A stretch of 64,000 nucleotides of DNA from Rostratula benghalensis (lineage: Eukaryota > Chordata > Aves > Charadriiformes > Rostratulidae): assembly GCA_013399305.1 (NCBI GenBank), contig VXAI01000165.1, positions 744,360 to 808,359 on the forward strand, written 5' to 3'. Every line of letters begins with the position of its first letter. Position 1 is the stretch's first letter. Both the position numbers and the translations under genes were made by a program. The notes under the pieces were generated by a model that searched no databases, had not been told where the DNA came from, and was given only the letters and a program-made list of their open reading frames with translations. Of the stretch, positions 38,327 to 51,000 are shown piece after piece.

Positions 38327-39065
38327 ATGTCATTTCTCCTACTGTGTCCTAAGAGCTTGTTCTGGGTGCTGTCCAGGTGCATTAGATTGCATCGGTTCAA
38401 TACTGGAAATCCATTCAAGACATTTTTCCAAGCTCTCTGGTGGCTGCTGTTTGGAACAGTCCTACTTTCTTCTCCAGCATATTGTTCTGTTTTTAAAATT
38501 GGACTGCTCGGCCCCTGGAACTGTGACCCCTTCTTTTCCAAAGCCTTTCCCCACGTGGCTGCCAGGTTAGCAGTAGAACGAATAAGCAAAGACCCTTCAC
38601 TAGATCTTGGCCACAGGCTGGATTATGTGGTCCTGCAAGAAGAATGTGAGACATCTAGATCTCTGGTTAGATTCATTAGTTTTGGAAAGCTTTCCTCAGC
38701 TTTCATAGGCCCTCTGAACCCTGGCTTCTGTGAGGTGGCTACACTTCTAGGGGAAAACTGGAATAAAGCCATCTTCTCATGGATGTGCATCAATCATAAA
38801 CTGGATTCCACCATCCACCACCCTACATTTGCAAGGACATTGCCCTCTCCAACCCGAGTTTTGTTTACAATAATGAAATATTTTAACTGGGCTCATGTTG
38901 GCATCATTGCTTCCAACGAGGATATTTGGATGGACACGGCCAACAAGTTAGCAAGTGCACTCAGGAACCAGGGGCTTCCTGTGGGGATTGTTACATCTGT
39001 GCATAAAGGAGAAAAAGGCATTGAAGACACCTGGAATGAGATTAAAGCAGTTGTCGGCATTAAAA
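38327..39065 (+). CDS. Guanylyl cyclase exon 1: signal peptide and N-terminal ectodomain
   Basis: Residues 1-246 plus one base of the next codon. The start is the first in-frame ATG after an in-frame TAA at 38270-38272, with A at -3. A long N-terminal leader of about 53 residues ends in a hydrophobic run ([16 protein letters not shown]), matching the long leaders of retinal and olfactory cyclases. Mature protein probably begins near [10 protein letters not shown]. Ectodomain cysteines fall at residues 66, 107, 135 and 154, the spacing of the two N-terminal disulfides of this group. The block [17 protein letters not shown] is typical of the periplasmic-binding-protein-like fold. The donor is AAA A|GTAAGT at 39065/39066. 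Reading past it gives a spurious extension that ends at 39229. Confidence 0.95.
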
Positions 39066-42000
39066 GTAAGTGCTTTGAGTCTCATTCTGTTTTGTTTAAT
39101 TTTCTCCAGGGTAGGACTGCATTGTTATCCAATGGACATAGTTTAGAGAATGAGATTTTGCAGTCATTTAAGTCAAGCAGAACTTTGTCTCTGACCCCAG
39201 TGGAACCATATTTTAATGTAAAACAATGACAGGCATTTTGTATGTGATGGAGAGAGGGCAAAATAGTCTTTTACAATGTGAAGGATTGGGTATTGCTTGT
39301 CTGAAAAAATAATATTTAGTAGATGGGTGTCTGTGTCAAGTGTAAAGAGGGATTTATACAAGGTTTTACATTTATAGTGGTTTGGATTATGGATTATCAA
39401 AAATCTCATGCTTTGATGCTGTGTCCTTGCTACCTGTGTTCAGTGAAGGTAACAGAAGTGAGAAACAGTGTTATATACCACATACTAAAGCAGTGGGAGG
39501 ACCTCTGTTGGTGTACAGCACATAGTAAAGAATGAACTTTTTTTCTCTTGAGAATAGTCATGTTTTTCTTGTTCAGAGTCTTGTTAGGAAGTCTGTGATG
39601 GGGTTTTGATCTCAGATGTACACCTCTGCATTCAGCATTGTGAATCAGATGAGGACACATTTTAGTTAAGACTTTGACTTTTACGCCAAAGACTAACAAT
39701 GGTAGCAAGGTGCTGGCTTACTCGGAGTTTTATCAGTCTCAAATCTATGCTTGAGACTGAACCCACCTTGGGTGGGTTCAACTCATCACCACCACAGTTC
39801 TCCATGTGAGTTAGAGATGATGCGCTCCTTTCACCATCAATGGAGAGAACCAGTTCCTGTTCAAACATGATTAGAGTCATAGAATCATAGAATCGTCTAA
39901 GTTGGAAGGGACCTTTAGGACCATTGAGTCCAACCATCAACCTAACACTGACAAAACCACCACTAAACCTTGTCCTTCAGTGCCACACCTACACATCTCT
40001 TAAATACATTGAGGGATGGTGACTCCACCACTCTTCCAATGCTTGATAACCCATTTGGTGAAGAATTTTTTTCCAGATATCCATGCTAAACCTCCCCTGG
40101 TGCAACCTCAGGCCATTTCCTGTCATCCTATCACTTGTTACTTGGGAGAAGAAACTTACTCCCCCTGGCTACACCCTCTTTTCAAGTAGTTGTAGAGAGC
40201 AAGGTCATCTCCCCTCAGCTTCCCTTTCTCCAGGCTGAACACCCTCAGTTCCTTCTCATAAGATTCATTTGACCAGCTTAAGTTCTCTGCTATGGTGTGG
40301 GGTGAATCACTGCCTAGCATCTGTTTCTTTCCTGAAGTCTGAAACCTGAAAATATTCTTGTTCACTCCAGCTTCTACTTTGCCAAAGATATTTTTTCTCC
40401 TGAGGAACAGACCACAGATCCTGCTCCCTCCTGGTTTAGTAGCCAGAGGGTCTCCTTTGCACCTTTCCTTCCCATCATTGCCCTACTTTGTTCCTCTCAC
40501 TGATTGAGTTTTGGGGTGTTGCCTTGGCTGGAAGATCAAGAGTGCTTCCTTTCATGAAGGACCAGTGGGTGCTGTGGAATGCCTGTTAAACAGATACACC
40601 TGTATTTCAGATCTCCCCACCAGACATGGAGACATTGGCCCTATGGCATTTTGCAGGCAAAGACGCAGACTCTGGGAGGGCCAAGCATGGACCAGATGTA
40701 GAAACACAACACAGTGCCCAACGTAAAATATATGGTGACAGGGTGAATGGGTGGAGCTGGGGCACTGTGTGGTGTCACCTGTGTGGTGTCAGCTCAGGCC
40801 ACACAAAGGGAAAGCTCACATCTCTGAGCTGATGTCAACACAGGACCGTGACTTCCCAATATGTTGTCCTGTGACTCACTTTTGTCAATATTTCTCTCCA
40901 CTCCTCCTTCTGTATAGCTCCAGGAATGGGTAATTCTCATGACTTCCTTTGATAGCTGTTGCAGAGGTAGAACAAAATGAGTGTAGCTCCCAGCTTCCTC
41001 AGAACATCACCCTGGTGGGAGACAGTAAGGGTCTGACCTGACACAGCAGTTCAGACAGCACTTTTACTGCGGGGAGGGAGATATTTCATGCTGAAAGCCC
41101 CATGTTGATTAACCATGCTGCAACCCTTGTGTTTCAGTTATACTCCTGTGCATGCATTCTGTGCTCATTGGAGGGGAGGAACAGGCCTCCTTACTCACAA
41201 AAGCTCTGGAGATGGGACTAGCAGATGGAAGATATGTCTTTGTTCCATATGACACTTTGCTGTACAGTGTTCCTTACCGAAACAACTCATTCAATGTCTT
41301 CAACAATAACAGCAAGCTCCAGGAAGCATATGATGCTGTGCTGACTATTACACTGGCATCTGGAGAAAGGACTTTCTATGATGCATTCAGGGAAGCTAAA
41401 GAAAGTGGTGAAATAGCCCAGGATTTGGAAGCCACACAGGTAAGTATTATAGAATTATAGAATGGTTAGAGTTGCAAGGGACCTTAATATTCTTTCACTT
41501 TAGGTTTTTCTTGACATGACACAAGCAACAGTTACAGAGAAAGTACAGGTAAGAGACATTTTGTGAAAAATATGGTGAAAGTTGAATGTGGCCTGCAGTC
41601 ATTTGGAAAGGTTGTTTCTCCTGAATAGATGACATCTTACTCAGTTCAACTGCAGGACCATGCTGGGAATTCGTAGAATCAGAATGGTTTGGGTTGAAAG
41701 TAACCTTAAAGACCATCCAGTTCCAATCCCTCTGCCATGGGCAGGGACACCTCCCACCAGAACAGGTTGTTCAAAGCCCCATCCAGCCTGGCCTTGAACA
41801 CCTCCAGGGTGTGGGGCAGCCACAGCTTCTCCAGGCAACCTGGGCCAGGGTCTCACCACCCTCACATTAAAGATTTTTTTTTTTTTTTCCTGAGTTATAA
41901 TGTAAATTAAAGAGAAAGGAATTGTCTCTGAGTCTCTCAGATTAGCTATGTGCTAATTACAATTGGCCAAAGCTGAAGAGTTGTCTCTTAAGGTGGATAA

Positions 42001-45000
42001 AATCCATGGAGGTTTTACGACTTCAGAATAAGACGTACGCATGTCTGAGATTTTGGGGGAATGTGACAGACAAACAGAATGCTGGGTGTTTCCAGGGGGA
42101 AATGCTTGGGATCATTGTTGCAGTATTCTTTTCAACTATAGTCAAAGTTACTCTTTGTCAGCACGATTATCTAAATGTCACCAGCAGCCTATAAAGAAGC
42201 CAAAGTTGTTGTGACCTGGGAAACGTTGCAGGAAAAATTGGGGAATCTGCCAAACCGGTGAAGAGATGCAGGATTCAGCTGAACTAATATTCAAATCTCA
42301 CTATGATCTTTCAGAAAATACAAGTATTTTTAAGGCATGATTTATCAGATCTGCAGAGATGTCTGCTTTAGGAGGAGATGAATCATGCCCTGAAAGCATC
42401 CATTTATTTTCCATTATTATAATGAGAGCTCAGATTAACTATAATGAACGTAGGTTCCTCATTGCAAGTGCAAATATCTGGTCAACAAATCCCAACGCAG
42501 AAGTCAAATTCTGTGGGTTCCACACCTCATTTTATCACAAGTGCATGGCTATAATCTCTCTTCGCCTACCAACTGTGAATGACCATGTGATTGCAAAATC
42601 CACCATGGATATTTTTAGTGGTGTGTACAATTATAGGTTCCTAGGTCAAGTCTGGCACAGAAGGGAGCAATACACAGAGAAAAATCTCTGATACCCCAGA
42701 GAATGAGCTTGCTGTGGCTCTGCATTGTGCTTTTTAAATCTTAGGAATAAATAATGTTCTGGCAGAGAGAACTGATCCTTTGGGCATGACATTATCACCA
42801 CCTGGGTAGGAAGGTGAGCCTCTGACTTCGATCTTCCATTTGCAGAAGATGTTTTAGTGCAGTATTTTGACATTTTGACAAAATTCCAGCTGAACATCAG
42901 GCTCAGAGTCTTGGCTCTTCCCAGGATAAAGGAATTTTGCATGGTTTTAAAAATATTTTTAAATCATATTTTGGGAAGCATCCATATATTGGGTTGATTC
43001 AGAACTACCTTCAACCTAAGATTCTTCAAAGCCATTACTCTGTGAGCCTTAACACTCAAATGTTTCCATTCTTGAGTTTACAGCTTAGTCAGTGGGACAT
43101 CTTTTGCCACAGATCTCAAACTACAAGTTGGCAGCAGTATATCCTGACCTCAATTTCTCCTGTATTTTTAGGTTTCTCCACTTTTTGGAACAATCTATGA
43201 TGCCATTTACTTCATGGCAATGGCCATAGACAGTGCTCGGAGGAAAGGAGTCAGAATCTCTGGAGCTAACATAGCTGAGCACACAAAAAACCTCAGTTTC
43301 CCTGGATTTAGTCACTGGATAGAGACAGACAACTGTGGGAAAGGGCTGAGCAACTATGTGGTACTGGACACAAATGCTAGTGGGAACCAGCTCTTCCCAA
43401 CCCACTTGCTGGACATGTCTTCAGATTCTGTGAAGTCCCTGGGCCAGGCCATCCACTTTCCCAGTGGAGCTCCACCCAAGCCAGACTCCAGCTGTTGGTT
43501 TGATCCAGATGTTGTCTGCTCTGGAGGTAAGAAAGAAAAAAAAAAAAAAAAAACCCAAAACAAACCAGCATCAAATGGCTTTGGATCCATGCTTCTTATT
43601 TATTTCATCTTTTGTCTTACTCCAGGGGGGAGAAAACTCCAAAGAGAAAACCCCAAACTCATGAAATTCATATAAATTTGACAAGTCATCAGGCTGTTTG
43701 TAACAGGAGTGTTATACAGAGATCCCAGTATTGATCCACAAGACTCTCTGATTGCTTTTTATGTCGATAAGGTTGTTGTCACTGTTGTGTGCTGGAAAGA
43801 GTTTTCCAGGTCTAACAGTCAATTTGCCTGTTTTGATAGTGATCAATAAATGCCAGAGGCTCCAGCCAATCCTGTGTCCCTGTCCTTCTGAGGGACAGGG
43901 CACTAAGAGGATTTGCCTTGAAGACAGCCTAAGAGAGCTGCACAACAGCAGATGCTCTCACCACTTCCCCTGGTTAACTCCAGCTTCTTTACCCAGTTAG
44001 CTCTGCAGCTTTAAGGATCATCAGAGCTCACCTCATCAAGAAAAGATGATAATCAGTACTCAAAATAATTTGAGTTACTGTAGACAACAGAGGTGGTAAG
44101 CTAAGACTTAGGGGCAGAGGTATCTGTGTTGCTTCCCAAGTTTGTAAGACTGGGCACTGGTTTAACTTTTTTTTTTTTTTGTTTTCAATTTGAGGGAACT
44201 GTGGTGCAGTTTTAAAGTCCACAGGGAAGCCAAAATCTCAGGGTAGGATACTTAGCCTCCACTTGACATATTTACTTATACTACCAAGCATTTACTCCTA
44301 CTGCTCCAGTATATGACTTTAAAAGACAAAATTAACCACATCTACAGAATATTTCATTCAACAGCTGAGAAAAACATTCCCCTTGGCTCAGCCATAGCTG
44401 ATCTAAATCAGTTCACTCCATGGAAATTGGGGATATACTGATCTTACAGCAGCTGGCAAGCTATAGAAGAAATAAATATAATGCTATCATATATCTAATT
44501 TTGCACTGCCATTAGGAACAGCGTAGCAATTTAACATCCTTTTGCAGTCTCTGGAATAATCCCACTGATTTTTAGAGAGATCAGATTTTATGTTCACACC
44601 TTTACAAAAGCATAAAGCTCTAAGCATTTGTCAGTGAAGCAGTAAATTATTATTATTACTAATATTTCAGATGCTGAATTTTATGATTAGAGTTAAACTC
44701 AGGCTTCAGTCTGGCTTTTGTATAGAGATAAATTTGGAGGGAGGTTGAGTGTGAAGCTGCCAGGCTGCCCTGGTTCCTGACCCCAAGTCATAGAATCATA
44801 GAATGGTTTGTGTTGGAAGGGACCTTAAAGATCATTGAGTTCCAACCCCCTGCCACGGGCAGGGACACCTCCCACCAGACCAGGCTGCTCAAAGACCCAT
44901 CCAACCTGGCCTTCACAGCTCCAGGGATGGGGCATGAAACACTTTGAGGTCTATCAGGAGCGGGTGCTCTCAGTACACGTGCTCACACACACACACACAC

Positions 45001-48000
45001 ACACACAGTGCAAATACAGCCACTCACCAACACACTAATGTGTGTTTACAGGCACCACTGCCCACAACCAGCATTGCCAGAACTCGGGACAACGCAACAA
45101 ACCTGGTCCCATTCTTATGAAACACTTTGGTCCCATTCTTATGAAACACTTCTTCAGCTTACTGGCATATCTCATACCCCCAGCTCCTGCACACACAAAA
45201 ATACATCCTCTGGTAGGTGGTTTAGACCTGTCGTTCCCCCACAGCCACCTCTCAAACCCTCTAGTCTCTGCAGAAGCTAGTCTCCAGACTTGTGGTCTTT
45301 CCTGGTTTGCAGGCTGCAAGATTTATTCTGACTTAGGTTGACATGAAACCTATGAATGCCACATGCAGACAGAGCGCATTCAGATGGGAAAAAAAGAAAT
45401 TAGAAACAGGAGTTAAGAAGAGAGCAGGACAGATTATGATGATCAGGTGGACGGTTTAGCTGGAAAAATGCACAACATGCTTATGCATGACCAGCATCCC
45501 CATCCTCTCCTGTTTCCCACGCCTGAGCCTTCCCAATTTACCCTCATCCCTCTCTTTCCCCCTTTTTTTTCCCTTCCTCTAAACATCCCACAAGAAGTTT
45601 CATATACTTCCCTACTCCTCTTAAAGTATCCCCTAATGAGTTCAACACAATCCCACAAGTCCCCTCAAGTATGCTATAAATTTGCCTTTTCCCATGAGCC
45701 CGTGATAACCTTGCTTTCATTTCTGATTAGTTATAAAGCTCTGGTTGAGCTTTCTCAAGGCTTTGCATTGCCCATGCAATGGCCCATCCATCAGTGACAC
45801 TCTGATCTTTGGTATTGCTTTCCCTATCTCCTATTCCTTAGGGTTTGTTTATCTGGGTGTTTATTTTCCACTTCTCTTGTCCTTTTACTGTCTCTTGTTC
45901 ACCCCAGTGAATTTTGTGCTCCAACCAGCTCTTGTTCTCGGCTTATCTGATGTTGCTTCAGTAAATGAAATTGGATTTGAATGTTTTCCAGCTGTGGAAG
46001 AGTCCTCACGTCATGGTGGGTGACACTTTGAGCAAAGAGCATGATCAGGGAGAGACCCTGTGCTATTCCTTGGTTTTCTGGTACCAGGTTCAAGTACCAT
46101 GATGCCTTAGAGTCCTCTAAAGTATGGTCAAGCACTTGTGGGTTGTAAAATGCAATGTTAATAAACAAAAGAATTTCACCAAGGCTCTTTTTTACAGGAG
46201 ATTTGTTCAGACAGAAAGGTCTCTGGGGTTTACCTGAGGAAGCTCAGGAGACAGCGCCAGAAAAAAAAATAATTCCTTGATTGAATACAGAAGAGAGCAT
46301 TAACAATCTCCACATTGTTCCTACCACATTGTGGTCTGGGTTGCAGATTCTTTCTGAAAATGTTAGAAGGCCACTCATATGAGACTTTCATTCTCCTACA
46401 ATTCACCACTGTTTTGTCCAGGAGATGTTTTCCCCTTTGTCCAGAAAGTGAACCACCCATACCCCTTTCTTCATGCCCTTGTGACTGCGCTATTCAAAGC
46501 TCATTCTCTCTTCAGTAACATGTTTCCCAGTGTCCCGGGTTGAGGTAAAATGAACAAATTTTCTGTTTTGTCATTTTACTTTTTTAGGTGGACCTCTTCT
46601 AACTCACTAAACTTTGAAATTAACAGCATATTGTTCAGAAACTGTTCACTCTCACAGTGATAAGACCTGATTATACCAAGCAATGGTGCAGAGAGGACCT
46701 TGCTAGAACAACCAAGGTCAAGTAATTTCATCATTTGCCCTGTTGGAGGGTCTGAAGCAGAAAAGCATAGAGGAGTCACACCTGTAGGGAGGTGACAGGA
46801 CAGGTGACCTGAACCTGACCAACTGAGGGATTCCATCCCATCTGCATCATGCTCAGTATAAAAGCTGAGGGATCAAAGGGTCACGTCTCTTTCTTCGATG
46901 GCCAACCTCCAAGGAGGACCCTGTCTATTTGTGCGCCTTTGACCCTGATCTGTGAGTTCCTGGCACCAGATCTGGAATCCAGCTCCTGTCAATACCAAGT
47001 CCAGTCTGGGACTTTTCCTGATGCCTGCTGGTGATGTGATCATCATCCTGGGGGTGTGATAAGGTTTTGTATATATTGTATCTATTTCATTATTTTTTTC
47101 TTACTTTAATTTTAGTATTCATATTTCATTACTGTAGTTCATTCTAAAGTCATAAATCTCCTTATCTCTTCCTCTCCTTTCTTTCTGGGGGAAGGAAAGG
47201 CCATCTGTCAGTCTGGTTTTAGTAAATTTGGCTGAAACCACAACACCCAGCAAGTGTCCACAAGTCCAGAGCATTAGGTCTCCTTCAAGTCTGCCTCTAA
47301 ACTGACCCAGTCCCTCCTTTTCCATGGATCTAGCATTGTGAAAGACCTTTATGGGATGTATTCTAGCTTCAGACTAACCTTCTGGAGGGAGACACATCCT
47401 TGGCGGCTCCCTTGTCTCCTGTGGATGAACATTGAGTTGCTGTCACCTGCTCTAACAGGAGCCACAACACTCTGACTTTGTTTTTGTGTGAAGAACAAAT
47501 TTTGGCCTCCAAGCCAGGTTGGTGTGGCCTTGCTCATTCCTCTGTTCAAGGTGTGCACCTCCTGAAGAAAGCTGGCTGTGTCTCCATTGCACTTTGATGG
47601 AGTGAAACCTTGGTCTACATTCACACTGCAAGGTGGAGAAATGGGTGTAAAGTATTGACTTTACAGTGCCCAAAGTTCCCCTCAGATGGAGTTGTACAGG
47701 ACTAGTTCTAGGCTGGAACATGAAAGTAGAGTTACTTCTTATATAGAATCATAGTACTGTAGAATCATAGAAAGTTTAGGGTTGGAAGAACCTTTAAAGG
47801 TCATCTAATCCAACCCTCCCTGACATGAGCAGGGACATCTTTCACTAGACCAGGTTACTCAGAGCCCCATCCAACCTGACCTTGAATGTTTCCAGGGATG
47901 GGGCATTTCCCACCTCTCTGGACAACCTGTTCCAGTGTATGTGTGAGGACAATCAGGGACTGAAGCCCTGGGCTGAAGCAGAAAGTACATCCAAACCCAG

Positions 48001-51000
48001 CAGGGAAATTTCAGCTAAAATGTTCTGTCTATTCCAGAAAAGAACATTAATTTTCAAAAATTCCTGCAGATTTTACCGGAAAGTTCTAAGCCTGAGTACT
48101 TGCAAAAATCGCCTGTGATTTAGGTGCAAGAATAACTTAGAGCCATGAACCTTTTATCAACCCAAATTTCTCCATGCTTGTTTGTGTTCAAGGATTTTTG
48201 ACCACAGACAGAATAAAATAGAAGTAAACAGAAGACAGAAGAGACAGAGACAGCAAACACTTCCCACTGGAATTCAGTTCATAGACTCATGTCAGCTCCC
48301 CTTAGCTCTCTGGCAAAGACACTCACGAGCAAAGTATGTGTCTCCAGTATTTTCTGTTGATGGGCCCATTGAGGAAGACATCAGCTTTCTCCTCCGTCTC
48401 TTCTGCTCTTTTCTGCATTAGAAATCTGTAGCAGGGAATGTAAAATCCCAGATGGGATGGTGACTCACACTGGCCGTCAGTTTGCTACCATGTGATAAAG
48501 CTTTTTCAGTGTTTCAGTTCCTGGAGAGAAGAGGGTCAAATGTTCAAAAGTTACGAACTTTGCAGAAATTGCCTCTAAAACTTAGTTCTTCCCTGCAAGT
48601 CCAGTCTTTATTTACTTGAAGAAAAAAAATATTTTTCCACTGAACCAGAGCTCTAGATCTGGTAGTGAAAACAACAGTGCATGGAAATAAATAATTAAAG
48701 TAGTTGCAGTCTCATGCAAATAAGGTCAGTAACAATTTCTGTATTCGGTAATTAACAGCGCATAAAAATTGTCTTCTAGCATTCTCCTGGCTGAATATTT
48801 GACTTTGTACTCTAATGGTCTGATACTGATATTTTCAATACTTTTGCTTAACTCAAAGCGATTTTCTAATCCACTGATTCTTTTCCCCTCTTCACACAGG
48901 GATTGAGCCTACGGTCATGATTTTGGGGGTAATGCTAATATTTGCCCTGGTGCTTTGTGCTGTGGGACTGGCTTCTCTCATCAGGTAAGAATCGCAGTGT
49001 GTATTTGATTTGGTGCCCCTTTTTGCTTCTGTGGGAGACTCGTGTTTTAACCAGCCATTGGGACCATTTGAGCACGTAACAGGTTTATTTGTGGCCTTTA
49101 CTTTCCATCCACATCTTTCTTCACTTTATGAAGCGATCATTGCTTGACCACTGTGTGTATTGGTTCTGCAGTCTCAGGAGGAGCCATTTAACCCTCAACC
49201 CAGTCCAGGTTTGGAAGAACATTGCAGCCTGCTGCTGGAAGGATTAGCTGGATGATGGCATTGAGGTGTTAGGAAGGTGCCTATCACTTTGGAATTGCAA
49301 AGTGTGCCTTAGAAACCAAAGAGAGTAATCTGCTTTAAGAACATCAGGTTGCAGCTGAGTGGGTTGCCATGTGAAATGTCTTTTTTTTTTCTTACTCCTG
49401 AGCATTCTTTCCTGAATTTCTATCCCTTCAATCATGTATCTGATGCAGCAGCCAGGCTGACCCTCTTTACTTTCTCCATGTACAAAAGAGACAGGTAGAA
49501 TATCTCTGGAGAGGGTTTGGAGTAATTAATTAGGATACCTCTTTATTACCAAGCTGATTCACATGTTGATTTGAATCAGAGTCCAGCTGCTTGGCCATAT
49601 GGATTGGTCTGAGCATGGTGTCTTTGGAGCAGATTAAATGATCCAGTGAGGAAGGGACAGTTTCCAACAATTGCATAGGCCACACTTCTGTCCCAACTCT
49701 ATATCCAAGGTGGACGTGAGCCACCTTGGTCTGAGAACTATGGGTACCCTTTGGCAAGGACACTGTGGCCACAATTTAAGGTAATTTGCTCCAAACTGGC
49801 CCCTGGGTTAATCTGTCTCTCCTTGATGTCTACATGGTGTGTGACTGAAATAAGAGTGAAATTAATTTAATCAGCAGTGATGAATTTAGCAGAGCAGGGT
49901 TTCTGGATTTTCCCATACAGCTTTGTCTCTCAAATCATCCCAAAACATGTTTTCTCTCCACTTCTGATTCATCCTTCCAAACCCAGATGACATTAAGGCC
50001 ACCCAGCAAGCGACACCCCAAACAGTTCCCCTGCTTACAACACACAGCTGCTTCTGATACCTCATAATTGCAGGCACTGAGGAGGTTGTCTCCATCCACC
50101 CGCACTTTAAAGCCCTGCTCTATTCCTTGGCCACCACCCTCTACAATTACGTAAATAAAAGGCAATCTTACTGCCTACTCTACTTGTAAGCTCTTCCACA
50201 AGTACCAGACTGTGCTTGGGAAGGTTCAGTCACGAGTGGAGTTGTATGGCCATCTGCAAATGGAAAAAAAAAAAAAAAAAAGTCTAGCGTGAGTCAGACA
50301 ATGATTTATGTTAGGGAGGGGCATGTCTGGAACTAAATTTAAACCACAGCCTGGTCTGAGTTCAAACGTGGGAGCTCTGTTCTTAGCTCTGCCAGGGATC
50401 CACCGCATGACTTTAAATCAATCATTCCGGTCTCTGGGCTTTGCTTTCAACAGAAGGGTGATTTCCTGAGGGAGAGGATGGGACTGACCAAACGAGGTCA
50501 TCAGGAGGGCAGGTCAAGTACCTAAGTGATGAGACTTTTGCCTGCAGATGAGAGATCAGAGTTAGGTTGATGGTTGGACTAGATGATCTCAAAGGTTCCT
50601 TCCAACCTAGAGAATTCTATGATTCAATGATTCAATGAGTTGCGTGTCTGGGGACAAGCGGTTACAGAAAGATTATAAAAAATCATCTGAGGTGATTATG
50701 ACCAAGGTCATATGGCTAAGGCTCCCTCTGAACTCCAAAATGCTCTCTGTGCTCTATAATTTCTGGAGTGGTACGTGCAATGGAAATCGTGGTGTTCTAC
50801 GGATACTATGTGAAGTAGATTCCTGCTACAATTTAGTTAGCAAAAGGCACCCTATTGCCCACCTCATCAGGCAAAGTCTCAGGTGTGTGCAGATGAGACA
50901 TCTGCTGTAGCATAAACAAAATTCATTAAACAAAAAAAAGTGACATTGAGGACAGTGGGGGAGCCTTTCTTTCTCTTTTCCTTCTGGATGAGTTTTTGAC

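Larger units (their letters stand above)
39066..41137 (+). other. Intron 1
   Basis: About 2.1 kb between phase-1 exons. It holds two overlapping hairpins at 39733-39780 and one antisense CR1 at 39872-40265. Nothing else is recognisable. Confidence 0.85.
41440..43171 (+). other. Intron 2, with an exon-like cassette
   Basis: Phase-0 intron. It contains a CR1 tail scrap at 41447-41488, a 45-nt exon-like cassette at 41504-41548 and an antisense CR1 at 41670-41885. The remainder is unremarkable. Confidence 0.85.
43527..48899 (+). other. Intron 3, the largest visible intron
   Basis: 5.4 kb. It holds a poly(A) tract just after the donor, a CR1 at 44787-44935, (CA)n at 44983-45007, a 24-bp tandem duplication at 45104-45151, a solo LTR at 46531-47245 and a CR1 at 47741-47940. 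No extra exon is evident. Confidence 0.85.

Noticed and set aside
42359..42691. 110-codon open frame in intron 2
   Set aside because: Not flanked by usable splice sites in phase, and the family has no insertion of this kind.
43527..43675. Continuation of the exon 3 frame past GGAG
   Set aside because: It reads through a consensus donor into a poly(A) tract. The transmembrane exon at 48900 follows in proper phase.
43870..43906. Imperfect hairpin around CCCTGTCC and GGACAGGG
   Set aside because: The stem is short with mismatches and no other support; weaker than the intron 1 pair.
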